A DNA stretch of 16,418 nt, taken from contig JAVVRI010000064.1 of the NCBI GenBank assembly GCA_036654795.1, forward strand, positions 1-16,418, given 5' to 3'. The stretch is from JAVVRI01 sp036654795 (lineage in GTDB: Bacteria > Bacteroidota > Bacteroidia > Bacteroidales > Tannerellaceae). The number at the start of each line of letters is the position of its first letter. Within the stretch, counting starts at the first letter, position 1. Shown here piece after piece: positions 8,546-16,416 of this stretch. The notes under the pieces are model-generated. The model was not told the origin of the DNA. It was given only the letters and a program-made list of their open reading frames with translations, and did no database searches. The translations under genes were made by a program, and so were the position numbers.

Positions 8546-10036
8546 TTATTTTATTTCTGTAAAGTATTTACTCCATGTTTCCATTGGGATGTAGAGTGCC
8601 CGATAGGGGGCATACGCCATGATGCTTTCCCAAAGCACCTTGCCGGATTTGTCCGTTACCATGATTGAGCCGGTCTTCGAGCTGGTCTGAAGTAGGTTCC
8701 CATTCGGTAGGATGTAGGCACTTCCCATTCGGGAGGTATATTTTTCGGCGGGTAGCGGCACGTTTAGCACCGTCTTTGCTGTGCGGGCTTTTTCGTCCAG
8801 TCGGAACACTTTGGCGCCTGAGCGTAGCTTCAGCAGTCCGTTGTCGAATAGTGCCAAGTCGCCTTTGGGTGTGATGTAGGGCGTGTGCTGAAAGGAGAAG
8901 TAGGCGGCGGTGTCCATTGCGAAGTCGCCGTTACGTCCGAATTTCCATTCCAGTTTTCCACTTTTCCGGTCTATCTTCCAGATCTGGTCTTCGATGGGCA
9001 TCGAGACCAAGTAGTTGCCCTCTTTGTCGAAGCACATGCCGTTCATGTGGAAGCGGTCGTAGCGGTATTCTTCAATGTAGGGATCGTTATTCGTATCCCA
9101 TACATCCCATGCTGACCACGTTTTTAGCACATTACCCAGTGTGTCGAGCACCATGATGCCGTCGCCACCCAGTGTGTCGGTTGTCATTTTGCCGTTTACT
9201 TTGATCTCGGCTATTTTCTTTGGGCGATAGAGGGTGTGTATATGGTTTTCATCGTCCATCCAGATGTCGTGGTGGATGATCTGATGATCTTTCTCTTTTT
9301 CTATTTTGTTTAAGTCGAGGCGCCAGAGCAGTTCTCCGGTCAGTGATACTTCGGCCAGTCCGGTTCCTCCGGCAAAGCCCATCGAACCGCGGCGCATGGG
9401 TTTTTTATGTTCTTCGTTGGCTATTTCGGCCGGTGTTTGCGGTGCATCGTCTATTTGGTCCATCTGAAAGGGGCGTAGCATAGCTAGCAGCGTGCCGCGC
9501 GGGGTCAGCGAGGCGGCGCGTATTCCGACATCGTCTATTTGCCAGTACCAGCGCATTTCTCCTTCGTTATCAATCAAGGCCATGTATCCGGGCAGGCGTC
9601 CGAAGCAGACCAATATCATGCCGTCGCCAAGTGCGGTGGTGTCGTGCGGATGTTTTTCGTTAAACCAATGGTTGACCAGCCAGGGTGACTGCTCGCGGGT
9701 TTTAAAGGTTAGCGTTTTAGACTTTTGTTTGAACAGATTGTCTATCACGATCTGATAGCTGTATTCGGTGTTGGCTTTTAAGAGTAAGAGGTCCAACTGA
9801 TGAAGCGTATCGGCCGGAGTGGTGATGGTGCGAAATGTCTTTCCGGTTGTTGTCTCGGTATATTCAATATAGACCGGAGCCGGTTTTTTTAGGGTGATGG
9901 TTGCCTTGTTATACATGGCTGTGTTGCCGGGGGAAGTGAGTACCACTTCAAGAATAGAGTTTCGTTCGTTAAAATAAAGACAGGCTATCGCTGTTCCTAC
10001 GATCAATATACCTGTTAAAAGAATCAGACGCTTCAT
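8546..10036 (-). CDS. Arylsulfate sulfotransferase (ASST)-like protein, probably periplasmic
   Basis: The protein has 496 residues, shorter than E. coli ASST at about 598. The N-terminus has a hydrophobic export segment (3-21). C19 lies in a weak lipobox (AIAC), so it could be a lipoprotein or be held by the uncleaved segment. Residues about 28-115 form a small beta-sandwich domain (PAPVYIEYTE, NTEYSYQIVI), and about 118-480 form a beta-propeller. Family landmarks are present: HHDIWMDD (255-262), FHMNGMCFDKEGN (329-341) and FQHTPYITPKGDLALFDNG (382-400). H256, H330 and H384 align by eye with the three catalytic histidines of E. coli ASST. The serine-arginine usually found just after the second histidine motif reads SMPIEDQIWKID (345-356), so the catalytic arginine seems absent. 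ASSTs move a sulfo group from an aryl sulfate to a phenol through a sulfo-histidine, without PAPS. Activity here is therefore uncertain. It is the first gene after the terminator that follows susD; the ATG is at 10036. Confidence 0.85.
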   Translation of the reverse strand: MKRLILLTGILIVGTAIACLYFNERNSILEVVLTSPGNTAMYNKATITLKKPAPVYIEYTETTTGKTFRTITTPADTLHQLDLLLLKANTEYSYQIVIDNLFKQKSKTLTFKTREQSPWLVNHWFNEKHPHDTTALGDGMILVCFGRLPGYMALIDNEGEMRWYWQIDDVGIRAASLTPRGTLLAMLRPFQMDQIDDAPQTPAEIANEEHKKPMRRGSMGFAGGTGLAEVSLTGELLWRLDLNKIEKEKDHQIIHHDIWMDDENHIHTLYRPKKIAEIKVNGKMTTDTLGGDGIMVLDTLGNVLKTWSAWDVWDTNNDPYIEEYRYDRFHMNGMCFDKEGNYLVSMPIEDQIWKIDRKSGKLEWKFGRNGDFAMDTAAYFSFQHTPYITPKGDLALFDNGLLKLRSGAKVFRLDEKARTAKTVLNVPLPAEKYTSRMGSAYILPNGNLLQTSSKTGSIMVTDKSGKVLWESIMAYAPYRALYIPMETWSKYFTEIK

Positions 10037-10060
10037 ATCAATCTCTTTAAAATGATTAAA

Positions 10061-10102
10061 TAAAAAGGGGATACCCGTATCTGTTTAAACACAGGTATCC
10101 CC
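10061..10102 (-). terminator. Intrinsic terminator/attenuator between susD and the ASST-like gene
   Basis: Read on the minus strand, GGGGATACC (10102-10094) pairs perfectly with GGTATCCCC (10075-10067). The 18-base loop contains the palindrome TGTTTAAACA, and five T residues follow at once (10066-10062). The nine-pair stem plus U-tract is a convincing Rho-independent terminator 15 bases after the susD stop. Only about 25 bases separate it from the ASST-like start codon, which leaves little room for a separate promoter. The simplest reading is an attenuator that lets susCD be expressed more strongly than the five downstream genes, an arrangement familiar in Bacteroides PULs. Confidence 0.8.
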
Positions 10103-10116
10103 CTATCTATAAACTA

Positions 10117-11661
10117 TTATTTAGGCTGACGTTTTGGATTTTCAGCACTCATAAAGCTGTTTAGCTTCGTTTCAGTAAGCGGGTAAGGGAAGTTACGCAG
10201 TTCAGGGGTTACTGTTGTTCCTGTAATACCTAATTCCTTCAAGTGATTATTCACTGTTTCCTCGTATTTACCAAAGCGAATCAAGTCCGGACGGCGTTGG
10301 AATTCGAATACCAATTCAAATCCACGTTCGTCAAGAATAGCCTGATTCATGGCGTCCTTCGAGCCCGGAATCGGGAAGCGTGCGTCCTTGCCGTAAGCAG
10401 GTGCGCCGGCGCGTTCGCGAATCTGATTCAGATAAGGCAGCGCGGAAGCGGGACCATTCAGGTTGTTTTCTATCTCTGCTTTGCAAAGGATTACATCAGC
10501 CAGACGGAAGATGGAAATGGTACGTCCGTCGTAATACACGTCTGATATCATTTCGTATGTGTACTTCTTTGTTGCTACGTTCTGCAGCAATTGGGTCGTG
10601 TCGTTCGGCGGTGTGTTCTGTCCCTTATCAGGCAGCAAATAGTAGAAGCCATACTTCGTTTTGTCATCACGTGGGCTTAACCCTGTGTAGTTATAATAGA
10701 AGAAGTCCCTGCGTGGGTCGGCTTTGTCATATTTACGCCAGAATGGAAGAGACACAGCGTAGAACTGCCAGCGGTTCTGAACCGTCGGGTGGTCTTTCGG
10801 ACCAAAGTGCAGCGCTATTTCACCACCATTGGAACCTGATTCATGCAGAATGCAGAAGATAGATCCCATATCATGTTTATTCGATTCTGACCATTCGTTC
10901 TTAAAGTCAGGATTCAAGGCATAAACACCCTTATCACGTAGTGACAGCACCATGTCGATATAGGTCTTTGCGTTCTGATAATCGTGTGCACGCATATAGA
11001 TTTTACCAATCAATGTGGCGGCAGCTCCTTTGGTTGCACGAGCCAAGTCGGTACCTTCCCATGTTTCCGGCAGTACTTCCAGTGCCTCTTTCAGGTCTTT
11101 CAGTATAAAGGCATCAATTTCGGCTACCGGTGTAAGCGGCATGTCTTTCGATGTGGACGGATTTACAAACTCAGTAACTAGTGGTACCGGGCCAAAGGCA
11201 TCCGTCAGGTCGCGATAGGCCAATGCCCGAAGGAATTTGGCTTGCGCTTTCATCAGATTCTTTTTTTCTGCGCTCATATCGGCTACTCCGTCCACTTTTT
11301 GCAGCAATACGTTTGCGTTGGAGATTAGCTGATAGATGTATCTCCAGTTATCGCGAAAGTACTGATTGTTCGGGTCGTACGACATCGTGCTAAGTGCCAA
11401 CGGGTCGCTCGCCAACGAGTATCCTATGTCTGTGCCATAATCCGTCAGCATTACGAAATAACCTGCGTAATACTGCCATGCGTCACCCGGGAATGGGTTC
11501 AAATCGGCATATACGCCAACTAATGCCGCATTCACATCCTTTTCTGTCTGATAGGCATTCTCTGTCGTCAGGTTGCTATATAAAGTAGGGTCCAGATTGG
11601 TGCATGCCACAAATCCGGTAGCCAGTCCGGCGGCTACTAAGCCCATTAATATTTTTTTCAT
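10117..11661 (-). CDS. SusD/RagB-family outer-membrane lipoprotein
   Basis: The protein has 514 residues with a lipoprotein signal (MKKILMGLVAAGLATGFVAC, lipid-modified C20). The mature N-terminus CTNLDPTLYSNLTTENAYQ is typical of SusD proteins. The SusD-like N-terminal TPR-type core carries the family signature AKFLRALAYRDLTDAFGPVPL (141-161). The C-terminal half holds the RagB/SusD part, with ISIFRLADVILCKAE and NQAILDERGFELVFEFQRRPDLIRFG as landmarks. SusD proteins sit on the cell surface as a lid over the SusC barrel and bind the ligand. The ligand-binding aromatics are not conserved between PULs, so the substrate cannot be predicted. The gene starts 31 bases after the susC stop and is followed by a strong hairpin terminator. 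Length and ends are normal. Confidence 0.96.
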   Translation of the reverse strand: MKKILMGLVAAGLATGFVACTNLDPTLYSNLTTENAYQTEKDVNAALVGVYADLNPFPGDAWQYYAGYFVMLTDYGTDIGYSLASDPLALSTMSYDPNNQYFRDNWRYIYQLISNANVLLQKVDGVADMSAEKKNLMKAQAKFLRALAYRDLTDAFGPVPLVTEFVNPSTSKDMPLTPVAEIDAFILKDLKEALEVLPETWEGTDLARATKGAAATLIGKIYMRAHDYQNAKTYIDMVLSLRDKGVYALNPDFKNEWSESNKHDMGSIFCILHESGSNGGEIALHFGPKDHPTVQNRWQFYAVSLPFWRKYDKADPRRDFFYYNYTGLSPRDDKTKYGFYYLLPDKGQNTPPNDTTQLLQNVATKKYTYEMISDVYYDGRTISIFRLADVILCKAEIENNLNGPASALPYLNQIRERAGAPAYGKDARFPIPGSKDAMNQAILDERGFELVFEFQRRPDLIRFGKYEETVNNHLKELGITGTTVTPELRNFPYPLTETKLNSFMSAENPKRQPK

Positions 11662-11692
11662 ATATCTTGTTTTTAATAGGATAATAGACTAA

Positions 11693-14600
11693 TTAAAATG
11701 AAACATTCAGACCAATCGTATACGTTCTCATGCTTGGATAAGCATTGAAGTCTAGACCGGCACCTACGTTGGCTGTTTGGTTCGAGCCTTTGTTTTTGGC
11801 TGCATCATACGCCTTGGTGTCTACTTCAGGATCCCAACCGGAATAACCAGTTACCGTAAATAAGTTTTCGATGGAAGCATACACGCGGCATGAATTGACT
11901 ACCTTCTTGAAAGGAATGGTGTATCCCAATGTCAGGTTTTTCAGACGTAGGAAAGAAGCATCTTCAATAAAGTGGTCGTTCACGTATCCACCCTTACCTT
12001 TTGAAATGTTATAGAAACCATTACGAGGCAGGTCTGTGTTCGTGTTTGTCGGTGTCCAACGGTTCAGTGCGTCGGTCGAACGGCTCAACTCCATGTTCAT
12101 ACGGGTCATGTTTAATAAGTCATTGCCCACAGAGCCTTGGAAGAAAATAGACAAGTCAAACCCTTTGTAAGCGAAATTATTGGTCAAACCGAAGATGAAG
12201 TCCGGATTTGCGTTACCGATGATACCACGGTCGTTTGCGTCCAATGTACCGTCACCATTACGGTCGGCAAACTTCGGATCGCCCGGTTTGGCATCCGGTT
12301 GCAGTGCGTACTTTTCGCCAGCTTGTATAACGCCCATATATTGGTAGCCGTACAAAGAGCCCAACGGTTCGCCTTCGCGAACAACGGCATACTCTTGTTC
12401 TGTTACAGTACCGTTTGGTTTGGACGATTTAATCAGGATCTCTGCGCTGCCGCCTAGATCGAGCACTTTGTTACGGTTGATGGCGAAGTTAAACTTCGTG
12501 TCCCAAATAAAGTCGCCGGTGAGGTTGTGTGAAGTCAAATCCAGTTCAAAACCTCTGTTCTGGATAGAACCTACGTTGCTCTGTCCGGATACGAAACCGG
12601 TGTACATAGGCATGTTTACGTTCAACAACAGGTCTTTTGTCTTCTTGAAGTAACCATCCACTGACACAGCCAGACGGTTGTCAAAGAAGCCCATATCCAA
12701 ACCGATGTTATACTGTTCGGTTGTTTCCCATTTTAGGTTTTCGTTTTGCGGACTACTTTGATTCATGTGCGTACCGGCTAAGTTTCCCGATCCGTCCATG
12801 GATAGGTGCGTATTGTTCATCAATGCCAATGAAGCATAGTCCCCGATGCGTTCGTTACCCGTTACACCGAAACCTAATCTCATCTTTAAGTTGCTGAATA
12901 TATTCAAGTTCTTGATGAAGTCTTCTTCGCTCATTCTCCATGCCAACGATCCTGAAGGGAATGTACCCCAACGGTTGTTCACACCAAAACGAGACGAACC
13001 ATCCCGACGAACCGTCACAGTTGCCAGATACTTATCGTTGAATGTATAGTTAACACGTCCGAAGAAAGAGATCAATAGGTTTTCTGTCTTGTTGGAACCG
13101 ATGCTGCTTTTCAGAGCCGCTGCGCCTAAGTTGTTGTATGTAAACACGTCGGTAGAGAAGTTCTTGGCTTCAATCCGGCGGAATTCTCCTTCAAACTTTT
13201 CGTAGGTATAACCTAACATGGCACTGAAGTCATGTACTTTGTTGAACGTCTTCATGTAGTTGATCACACCTTCAAACACTTGGCGTGTACCTGTGTAATC
13301 GTATGTGCTAGCTACACCATTATCGATGCCTCCCTGGTAGGTAGAGGCCGGAAGGTAACTACCTTCAAAGTTGTGCAGGATTTCCACACCGGCTGTTGCT
13401 TTTGCTGTAAGTCCTTCTAAAGGATGGATTTCCACATAGGCGCTACCGTTGAATTTGTCGTTTTTGGAGTCATTCTGGCGTTCCATCAAGTTGGCCAACG
13501 GGTTGTCACCACGTCCACCAGGTACACGTCCGTACGTACCGTCGTCGTTGTAATCGCGAACGGTCGGGTCGTATGATAAAATACCAAGCAATACGTTCGA
13601 GTTCACAATATTACCACTGTAAAGCTGGAAGTTTGAGGTTTCGCGGTGTGCATAAAGAGTAGCCCCTGCCTTAATGTAATCATTAATCGTCTGGTCTACG
13701 TTTACACGGCCTGAGATACGCGTAAAGTTTGTATTCTTTAGGATACCGTCTTGGTTGTAATAACCCAAGCTGGTCAAAACTTTTGTTTTATCCGAACCAC
13801 CTTGGAACTGGATGTTATGATCCTGTACCAATCCGATGCGTGAGCAAACGTCGATCCAGTCTGTGTTTACATCCGATTGCAATTGAGAAGGCGTATATGC
13901 ACCATTTTCAGTATGTTCCTGACCTTGTACCTCTTTAAATAAATCATTGGCGAGGTTCATGTAGTCTTTTCCATTCAATAAATCGAACGGGTTGATCAAC
14001 TGTTGTGCGCCCAGATAACCATTATAGGAGATCTTGTTTTCGCCACTCTTACCACGTTTTGTTGTGATCAATACCACACCATTGGCACCACGGGCACCAT
14101 AGATAGCGGTAGCGGAAGCATCCTTCAGGATCTGCATGGATTCGATGTCGTTCGGGTTGATGTTCAATCCTTCTGATGAAGGGAAACCATCCACTACGTA
14201 GAGTGGTTCGTTCGTCGAACTGATGGAGTTACTACCACGTACACGTACGGAGATACTACCACCCGGAGCCTTCGAAGTCTGTGACACCTGTACACCGGCA
14301 GTCTTTCCTTGCAATGCTTGTGCGGCGTTACTTACCGTACCGCCCATCATCATATCTTTCGAAGTTACGGAAGAAACAGAACCGGTCAAGTCTCTTTTTT
14401 TCTGATAACCATAACCGATGGCTACTACTTCATTCAACCCGATGGCATCTTCGTGAAGCACCATGTTGATAAGGTTTTTACCGTTTACCTTCACCTCTTC
14501 TGTCTTCATACCGATAAAGGAGAAGACCAGTGATAGGTTTTCAGGCACGTCGCTGAGGGAATAGTTACCGTCTATATCCGTTACGGTTCCGTTAGTTGTT

Positions 14601-15088
14601 CCTTTCGCAACAACGGCAGCACCGGTAACGGGCAGGCCGGTATTGTCTTTTACAACACCCTTTATCGTCACCTTCTTTTGTTGAACATTGGGCAGACTGT
14701 TCTTTTCGTTGCCCTCTGCGCGGTATAGCGTGATGTGTCTGTCTTTAATGACATACTTCACGCCGCTGTTTGTGAAGATTTGCTGAAGCACCTCTTCTAC
14801 CAATTGGTTTTCAGCATGTACTGAGACTTTCTTGTTGGCATTTATCTCCTTTACGCTGTAGGTAAAGTAGAACTGACTTTCTTTCTCGATAGTGGAAAGA
14901 ACTTGTTCGACGGTAGCATTCTTTAAATTGAGTGTGAGGCGTGTCGATTGAGAATAAGTGGTACTTGCAAAAGATTGCAACGTCCCTAAGATCATAAATA
15001 GTATGATATATCTACCTATAAAATAGATTTTAGGCATACGTGAAGTATTCTCTCCCTCACTAGGTATGCTTTTGGCTTTATAATTCAT
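11693..15088 (-). CDS. SusC-like TonB-dependent transducer with STN signalling domain
   Basis: This 1131-residue outer-membrane protein has the export signal at about 19-47 (FIGRYIILFMILGTLQSFAS, cleavage near TTYSQ). In order follow an STN domain (about 51-122; LNLKNATVEQVLSTIEKES), a carboxypeptidase-D-regulatory-like domain (about 140-212; KGVVKDNTGLPVTGAAVV), the TonB plug (about 220-346, opening NEVVAIGYGYQKKRDLTGSV and including EPLYVVDGFP and ILKDASATAIYGARGANG), and a barrel ending in the canonical aromatic (LNVSF). The STN domain marks it as a transducer that signals to FecR as well as a TonB-driven importer working with SusD. Two starts are possible. The ATG at 15088 gives a long N-terminal leader; an internal ATG at 15037 (MPKIYFIGRY) gives a more ordinary signal peptide. 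Some FecR-linked SusC proteins do have such leaders, so I keep the longer form. It lies 101 bases after fecR and just before susD. Confidence 0.96.
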   Translation of the reverse strand: MNYKAKSIPSEGENTSRMPKIYFIGRYIILFMILGTLQSFASTTYSQSTRLTLNLKNATVEQVLSTIEKESQFYFTYSVKEINANKKVSVHAENQLVEEVLQQIFTNSGVKYVIKDRHITLYRAEGNEKNSLPNVQQKKVTIKGVVKDNTGLPVTGAAVVAKGTTNGTVTDIDGNYSLSDVPENLSLVFSFIGMKTEEVKVNGKNLINMVLHEDAIGLNEVVAIGYGYQKKRDLTGSVSSVTSKDMMMGGTVSNAAQALQGKTAGVQVSQTSKAPGGSISVRVRGSNSISSTNEPLYVVDGFPSSEGLNINPNDIESMQILKDASATAIYGARGANGVVLITTKRGKSGENKISYNGYLGAQQLINPFDLLNGKDYMNLANDLFKEVQGQEHTENGAYTPSQLQSDVNTDWIDVCSRIGLVQDHNIQFQGGSDKTKVLTSLGYYNQDGILKNTNFTRISGRVNVDQTINDYIKAGATLYAHRETSNFQLYSGNIVNSNVLLGILSYDPTVRDYNDDGTYGRVPGGRGDNPLANLMERQNDSKNDKFNGSAYVEIHPLEGLTAKATAGVEILHNFEGSYLPASTYQGGIDNGVASTYDYTGTRQVFEGVINYMKTFNKVHDFSAMLGYTYEKFEGEFRRIEAKNFSTDVFTYNNLGAAALKSSIGSNKTENLLISFFGRVNYTFNDKYLATVTVRRDGSSRFGVNNRWGTFPSGSLAWRMSEEDFIKNLNIFSNLKMRLGFGVTGNERIGDYASLALMNNTHLSMDGSGNLAGTHMNQSSPQNENLKWETTEQYNIGLDMGFFDNRLAVSVDGYFKKTKDLLLNVNMPMYTGFVSGQSNVGSIQNRGFELDLTSHNLTGDFIWDTKFNFAINRNKVLDLGGSAEILIKSSKPNGTVTEQEYAVVREGEPLGSLYGYQYMGVIQAGEKYALQPDAKPGDPKFADRNGDGTLDANDRGIIGNANPDFIFGLTNNFAYKGFDLSIFFQGSVGNDLLNMTRMNMELSRSTDALNRWTPTNTNTDLPRNGFYNISKGKGGYVNDHFIEDASFLRLKNLTLGYTIPFKKVVNSCRVYASIENLFTVTGYSGWDPEVDTKAYDAAKNKGSNQTANVGAGLDFNAYPSMRTYTIGLNVSF

Positions 15089-15160
15089 ATATTCACAGGA
15101 ATTTAGTTAGTTAGTTCGTCTTTCAACGATTCCATGTTTAGTAATTAGCTGTTTTTTTGA

Positions 15161-15186
15161 CCGACAGGAGAATAAATCCTGTTCGG
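15161..15186. other. Hairpin in the fecR-susC gap
   Basis: CCGACAGGA (15161-15169) pairs with TCCTGTTCGG (15177-15186) with one bulged T and a seven-base loop. It starts three bases beyond the fecR stop codon on the minus strand. On that strand the stem is followed by TCAAAAAAAC, so it has no U-tract and is not a standard terminator; on the plus strand no T-run follows either. It could be an RNA-stabilising or processing stem at the end of fecR, or an operator near the susC promoter. The rest of the gap holds CTAACTAACTAA, a short tandem repeat on the minus strand, and no clear TAnnTTTG promoter box. Confidence 0.5.
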
Positions 15187-15189
15187 CGG

Positions 15190-16218
15190 TTAATTCTTTA
15201 TCTCCGTTCCATTTACTTCATAGGCTTTCTTTTTTAGAGGTTTAAACACTATTATTCTATTCTCGTTTTGTCTGTAATCTATTTTGCGTGTCTCTTTGAG
15301 CAGATTGAGTATCTGTATGAGGCTGGCATCTGCCTGTGCGTGGCAGGTAAAGATGATGTCGCCCAGCTCTTTGTCTCTGATCTGGATAGGGATGCCAAAC
15401 TTCTCTGTCAACTCCTGCGTGATGTCTTGTAAAAATTGATTTTTATAATACACCTCGCCCACTGTCCAGCAGGTTAATGCGTTTGCGTCCACCTCTTTAT
15501 TCAGCGTCATGCCTGTTTTTGGGGAATATACGATTTGCTCGTTGGGCTTCATCTGCAGCGTGGCGTCGGGACGACTGCTTTCCGATACTTCTACTTTACC
15601 TTTAGCTAGTACGACTTCTGTGTTCTCGTTTTTATAACTCTTTACGTTGAAGACGGTGCCCAGTACTTTGACGTTCAGTGGCGTAGTGTGTACTATGAAG
15701 GGGCTGTGCTCGTTTCGTTTTACCTCGAAATAGGCTTCGCCTGTTAAGTATACATCCCGGTTCTTGTCTGAAAATGCGCTGGGGTATGTTAGTTTGCTGT
15801 CTGCGTTGAGCCATACGTTGGTGCCATCGCTTAGTTGGATGGACACCCGTTGTCCTTTGGGCACTTCGATGGTGTTCATCGTGATTGTTTTTTCCTTCTG
15901 ATAATTCCAATAATAGATGTTCAGCGGGATAAGAATAAGCAGCAGGATGGCCGCAATATTTTTGAGCATTCTCCAAGGAAAGAGCCTTTTTGTTTTGGAT
16001 GCCTTTTTTGTCTGAATGTCGTTAAGAAACTGCTGATAAGCCAATTCTATTTGGTGTGAATCTGAAAAGCGTAACATACCTTTCAGATCCCAGATGCGTT
16101 CCATCTCGAAGATCCATTCTGCATTTGCCTTGTCGGCTTTTATCCACCGATCAATCTGCTCTGTCTCCTCGGCAGTACATCGGTGAAGCAGGAATTGTAT
16201 AAGTAGTTGTTCGTCCAT
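15190..16218 (-). CDS. FecR-family anti-sigma factor
   Basis: The protein has 342 residues with the standard layout. The N-terminal cytoplasmic anti-sigma region (about 1-84) contains ETEQIDRWIKADKANAEW. One transmembrane helix follows (about 86-104; LKNIAAILLLILIPLNIYYW). The periplasmic FecR domain (about 112-210) contains EVPKGQRVSIQLSDGTNVWLN, TYPSAF, VYLTGEAYFEV and VKVLGTVFNVKSY. A C-terminal DUF4974-type domain (about 255-326) resembles the STN fold and probably meets the STN domain of the SusC encoded next. It should hold an ECF sigma factor inactive, or act as its co-activator, until SusC reports ligand uptake. The sigma gene usually lies just upstream, but the 200 bases upstream here do not contain one. 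The start ATG at 16218 gives the expected N-terminus. There is no sign of truncation. Confidence 0.95.
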   Translation of the reverse strand: MDEQLLIQFLLHRCTAEETEQIDRWIKADKANAEWIFEMERIWDLKGMLRFSDSHQIELAYQQFLNDIQTKKASKTKRLFPWRMLKNIAAILLLILIPLNIYYWNYQKEKTITMNTIEVPKGQRVSIQLSDGTNVWLNADSKLTYPSAFSDKNRDVYLTGEAYFEVKRNEHSPFIVHTTPLNVKVLGTVFNVKSYKNENTEVVLAKGKVEVSESSRPDATLQMKPNEQIVYSPKTGMTLNKEVDANALTCWTVGEVYYKNQFLQDITQELTEKFGIPIQIRDKELGDIIFTCHAQADASLIQILNLLKETRKIDYRQNENRIIVFKPLKKKAYEVNGTEIKN

Positions 16219-16278
16219 GTTTTTCTAGTATCTCTTTACTATAACAACTAACGAACCTCAAACTACGTGGTCGAAAGC

Positions 16279-16298
16279 AAAAAAAATATTTTTTTTTT
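16279..16298. repeat. A8-TA-T10 tract in the fecR leader
   Basis: Eight A, then TA, then ten T form a near-palindromic A/T run about 60 bases upstream of the fecR start. Such tracts can bend DNA or act as an UP-type element near a promoter, and they are prone to slippage. No convincing -7 TAnnTTTG box is seen around it; the nearest is TAGTTTG on the minus strand near 16265-16259, which is one base short of the consensus spacing. Confidence 0.35.
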
Positions 16299-16333
16299 GA
16301 AATAAAAATCATGTACCATTAGTTGCTATGTGC

Positions 16334-16358
16334 AAAAAAGTATCATTGCCCCCAATGA
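16334..16358 (-). terminator. Probable intrinsic terminator upstream of fecR
   Basis: On the minus strand TCATTG-GGGG-CAATGA (16358-16343) forms a six-pair stem with a four-base loop, then TAC and six T (16339-16334). The stem is short, but its place four bases after a TAG stop on the same strand fits a terminator for an upstream gene entering from the right. It would separate fecR from that gene, implying that fecR has its own promoter in 16219-16333. Confidence 0.5.
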
Positions 16359-16362
16359 AGCG

Positions 16363-16416
16363 CTATAATTGGTTGACGACTTCGGGGGAAAGATTGGTCA
16401 TATTCACAATGTCAAT
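16363..16416 (-). CDS. Possible 3' end of an upstream gene (partial)
   Basis: One minus-strand frame is open from the right edge of the window for 17 codons (IDIVNMTNLSPEVVNQL) and ends with TAG at 16365-16363, just before the hairpin terminator. The other two frames on this strand stop sooner. The piece is too short to identify. By position it could be the end of the ECF sigma factor that normally precedes fecR, but it does not look like a typical sigma region 4 end. An unrelated gene is equally possible. Confidence 0.3.
   Translation of the reverse strand: MDIVNMTNLSPEVVNQL

Noticed and set aside
8546..10036. ASST-like gene as a plain PQQ or NHL beta-propeller protein
   Set aside because: The ordered HHDIW, FHMNG and FQHTP...FDNG motifs and the N-terminal sandwich fit the arylsulfotransferase family better.
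10380..10862. 160-codon open frame on the plus strand
   Set aside because: It is antisense to susD, with a composition typical of a shadow frame and no recognisable domain.
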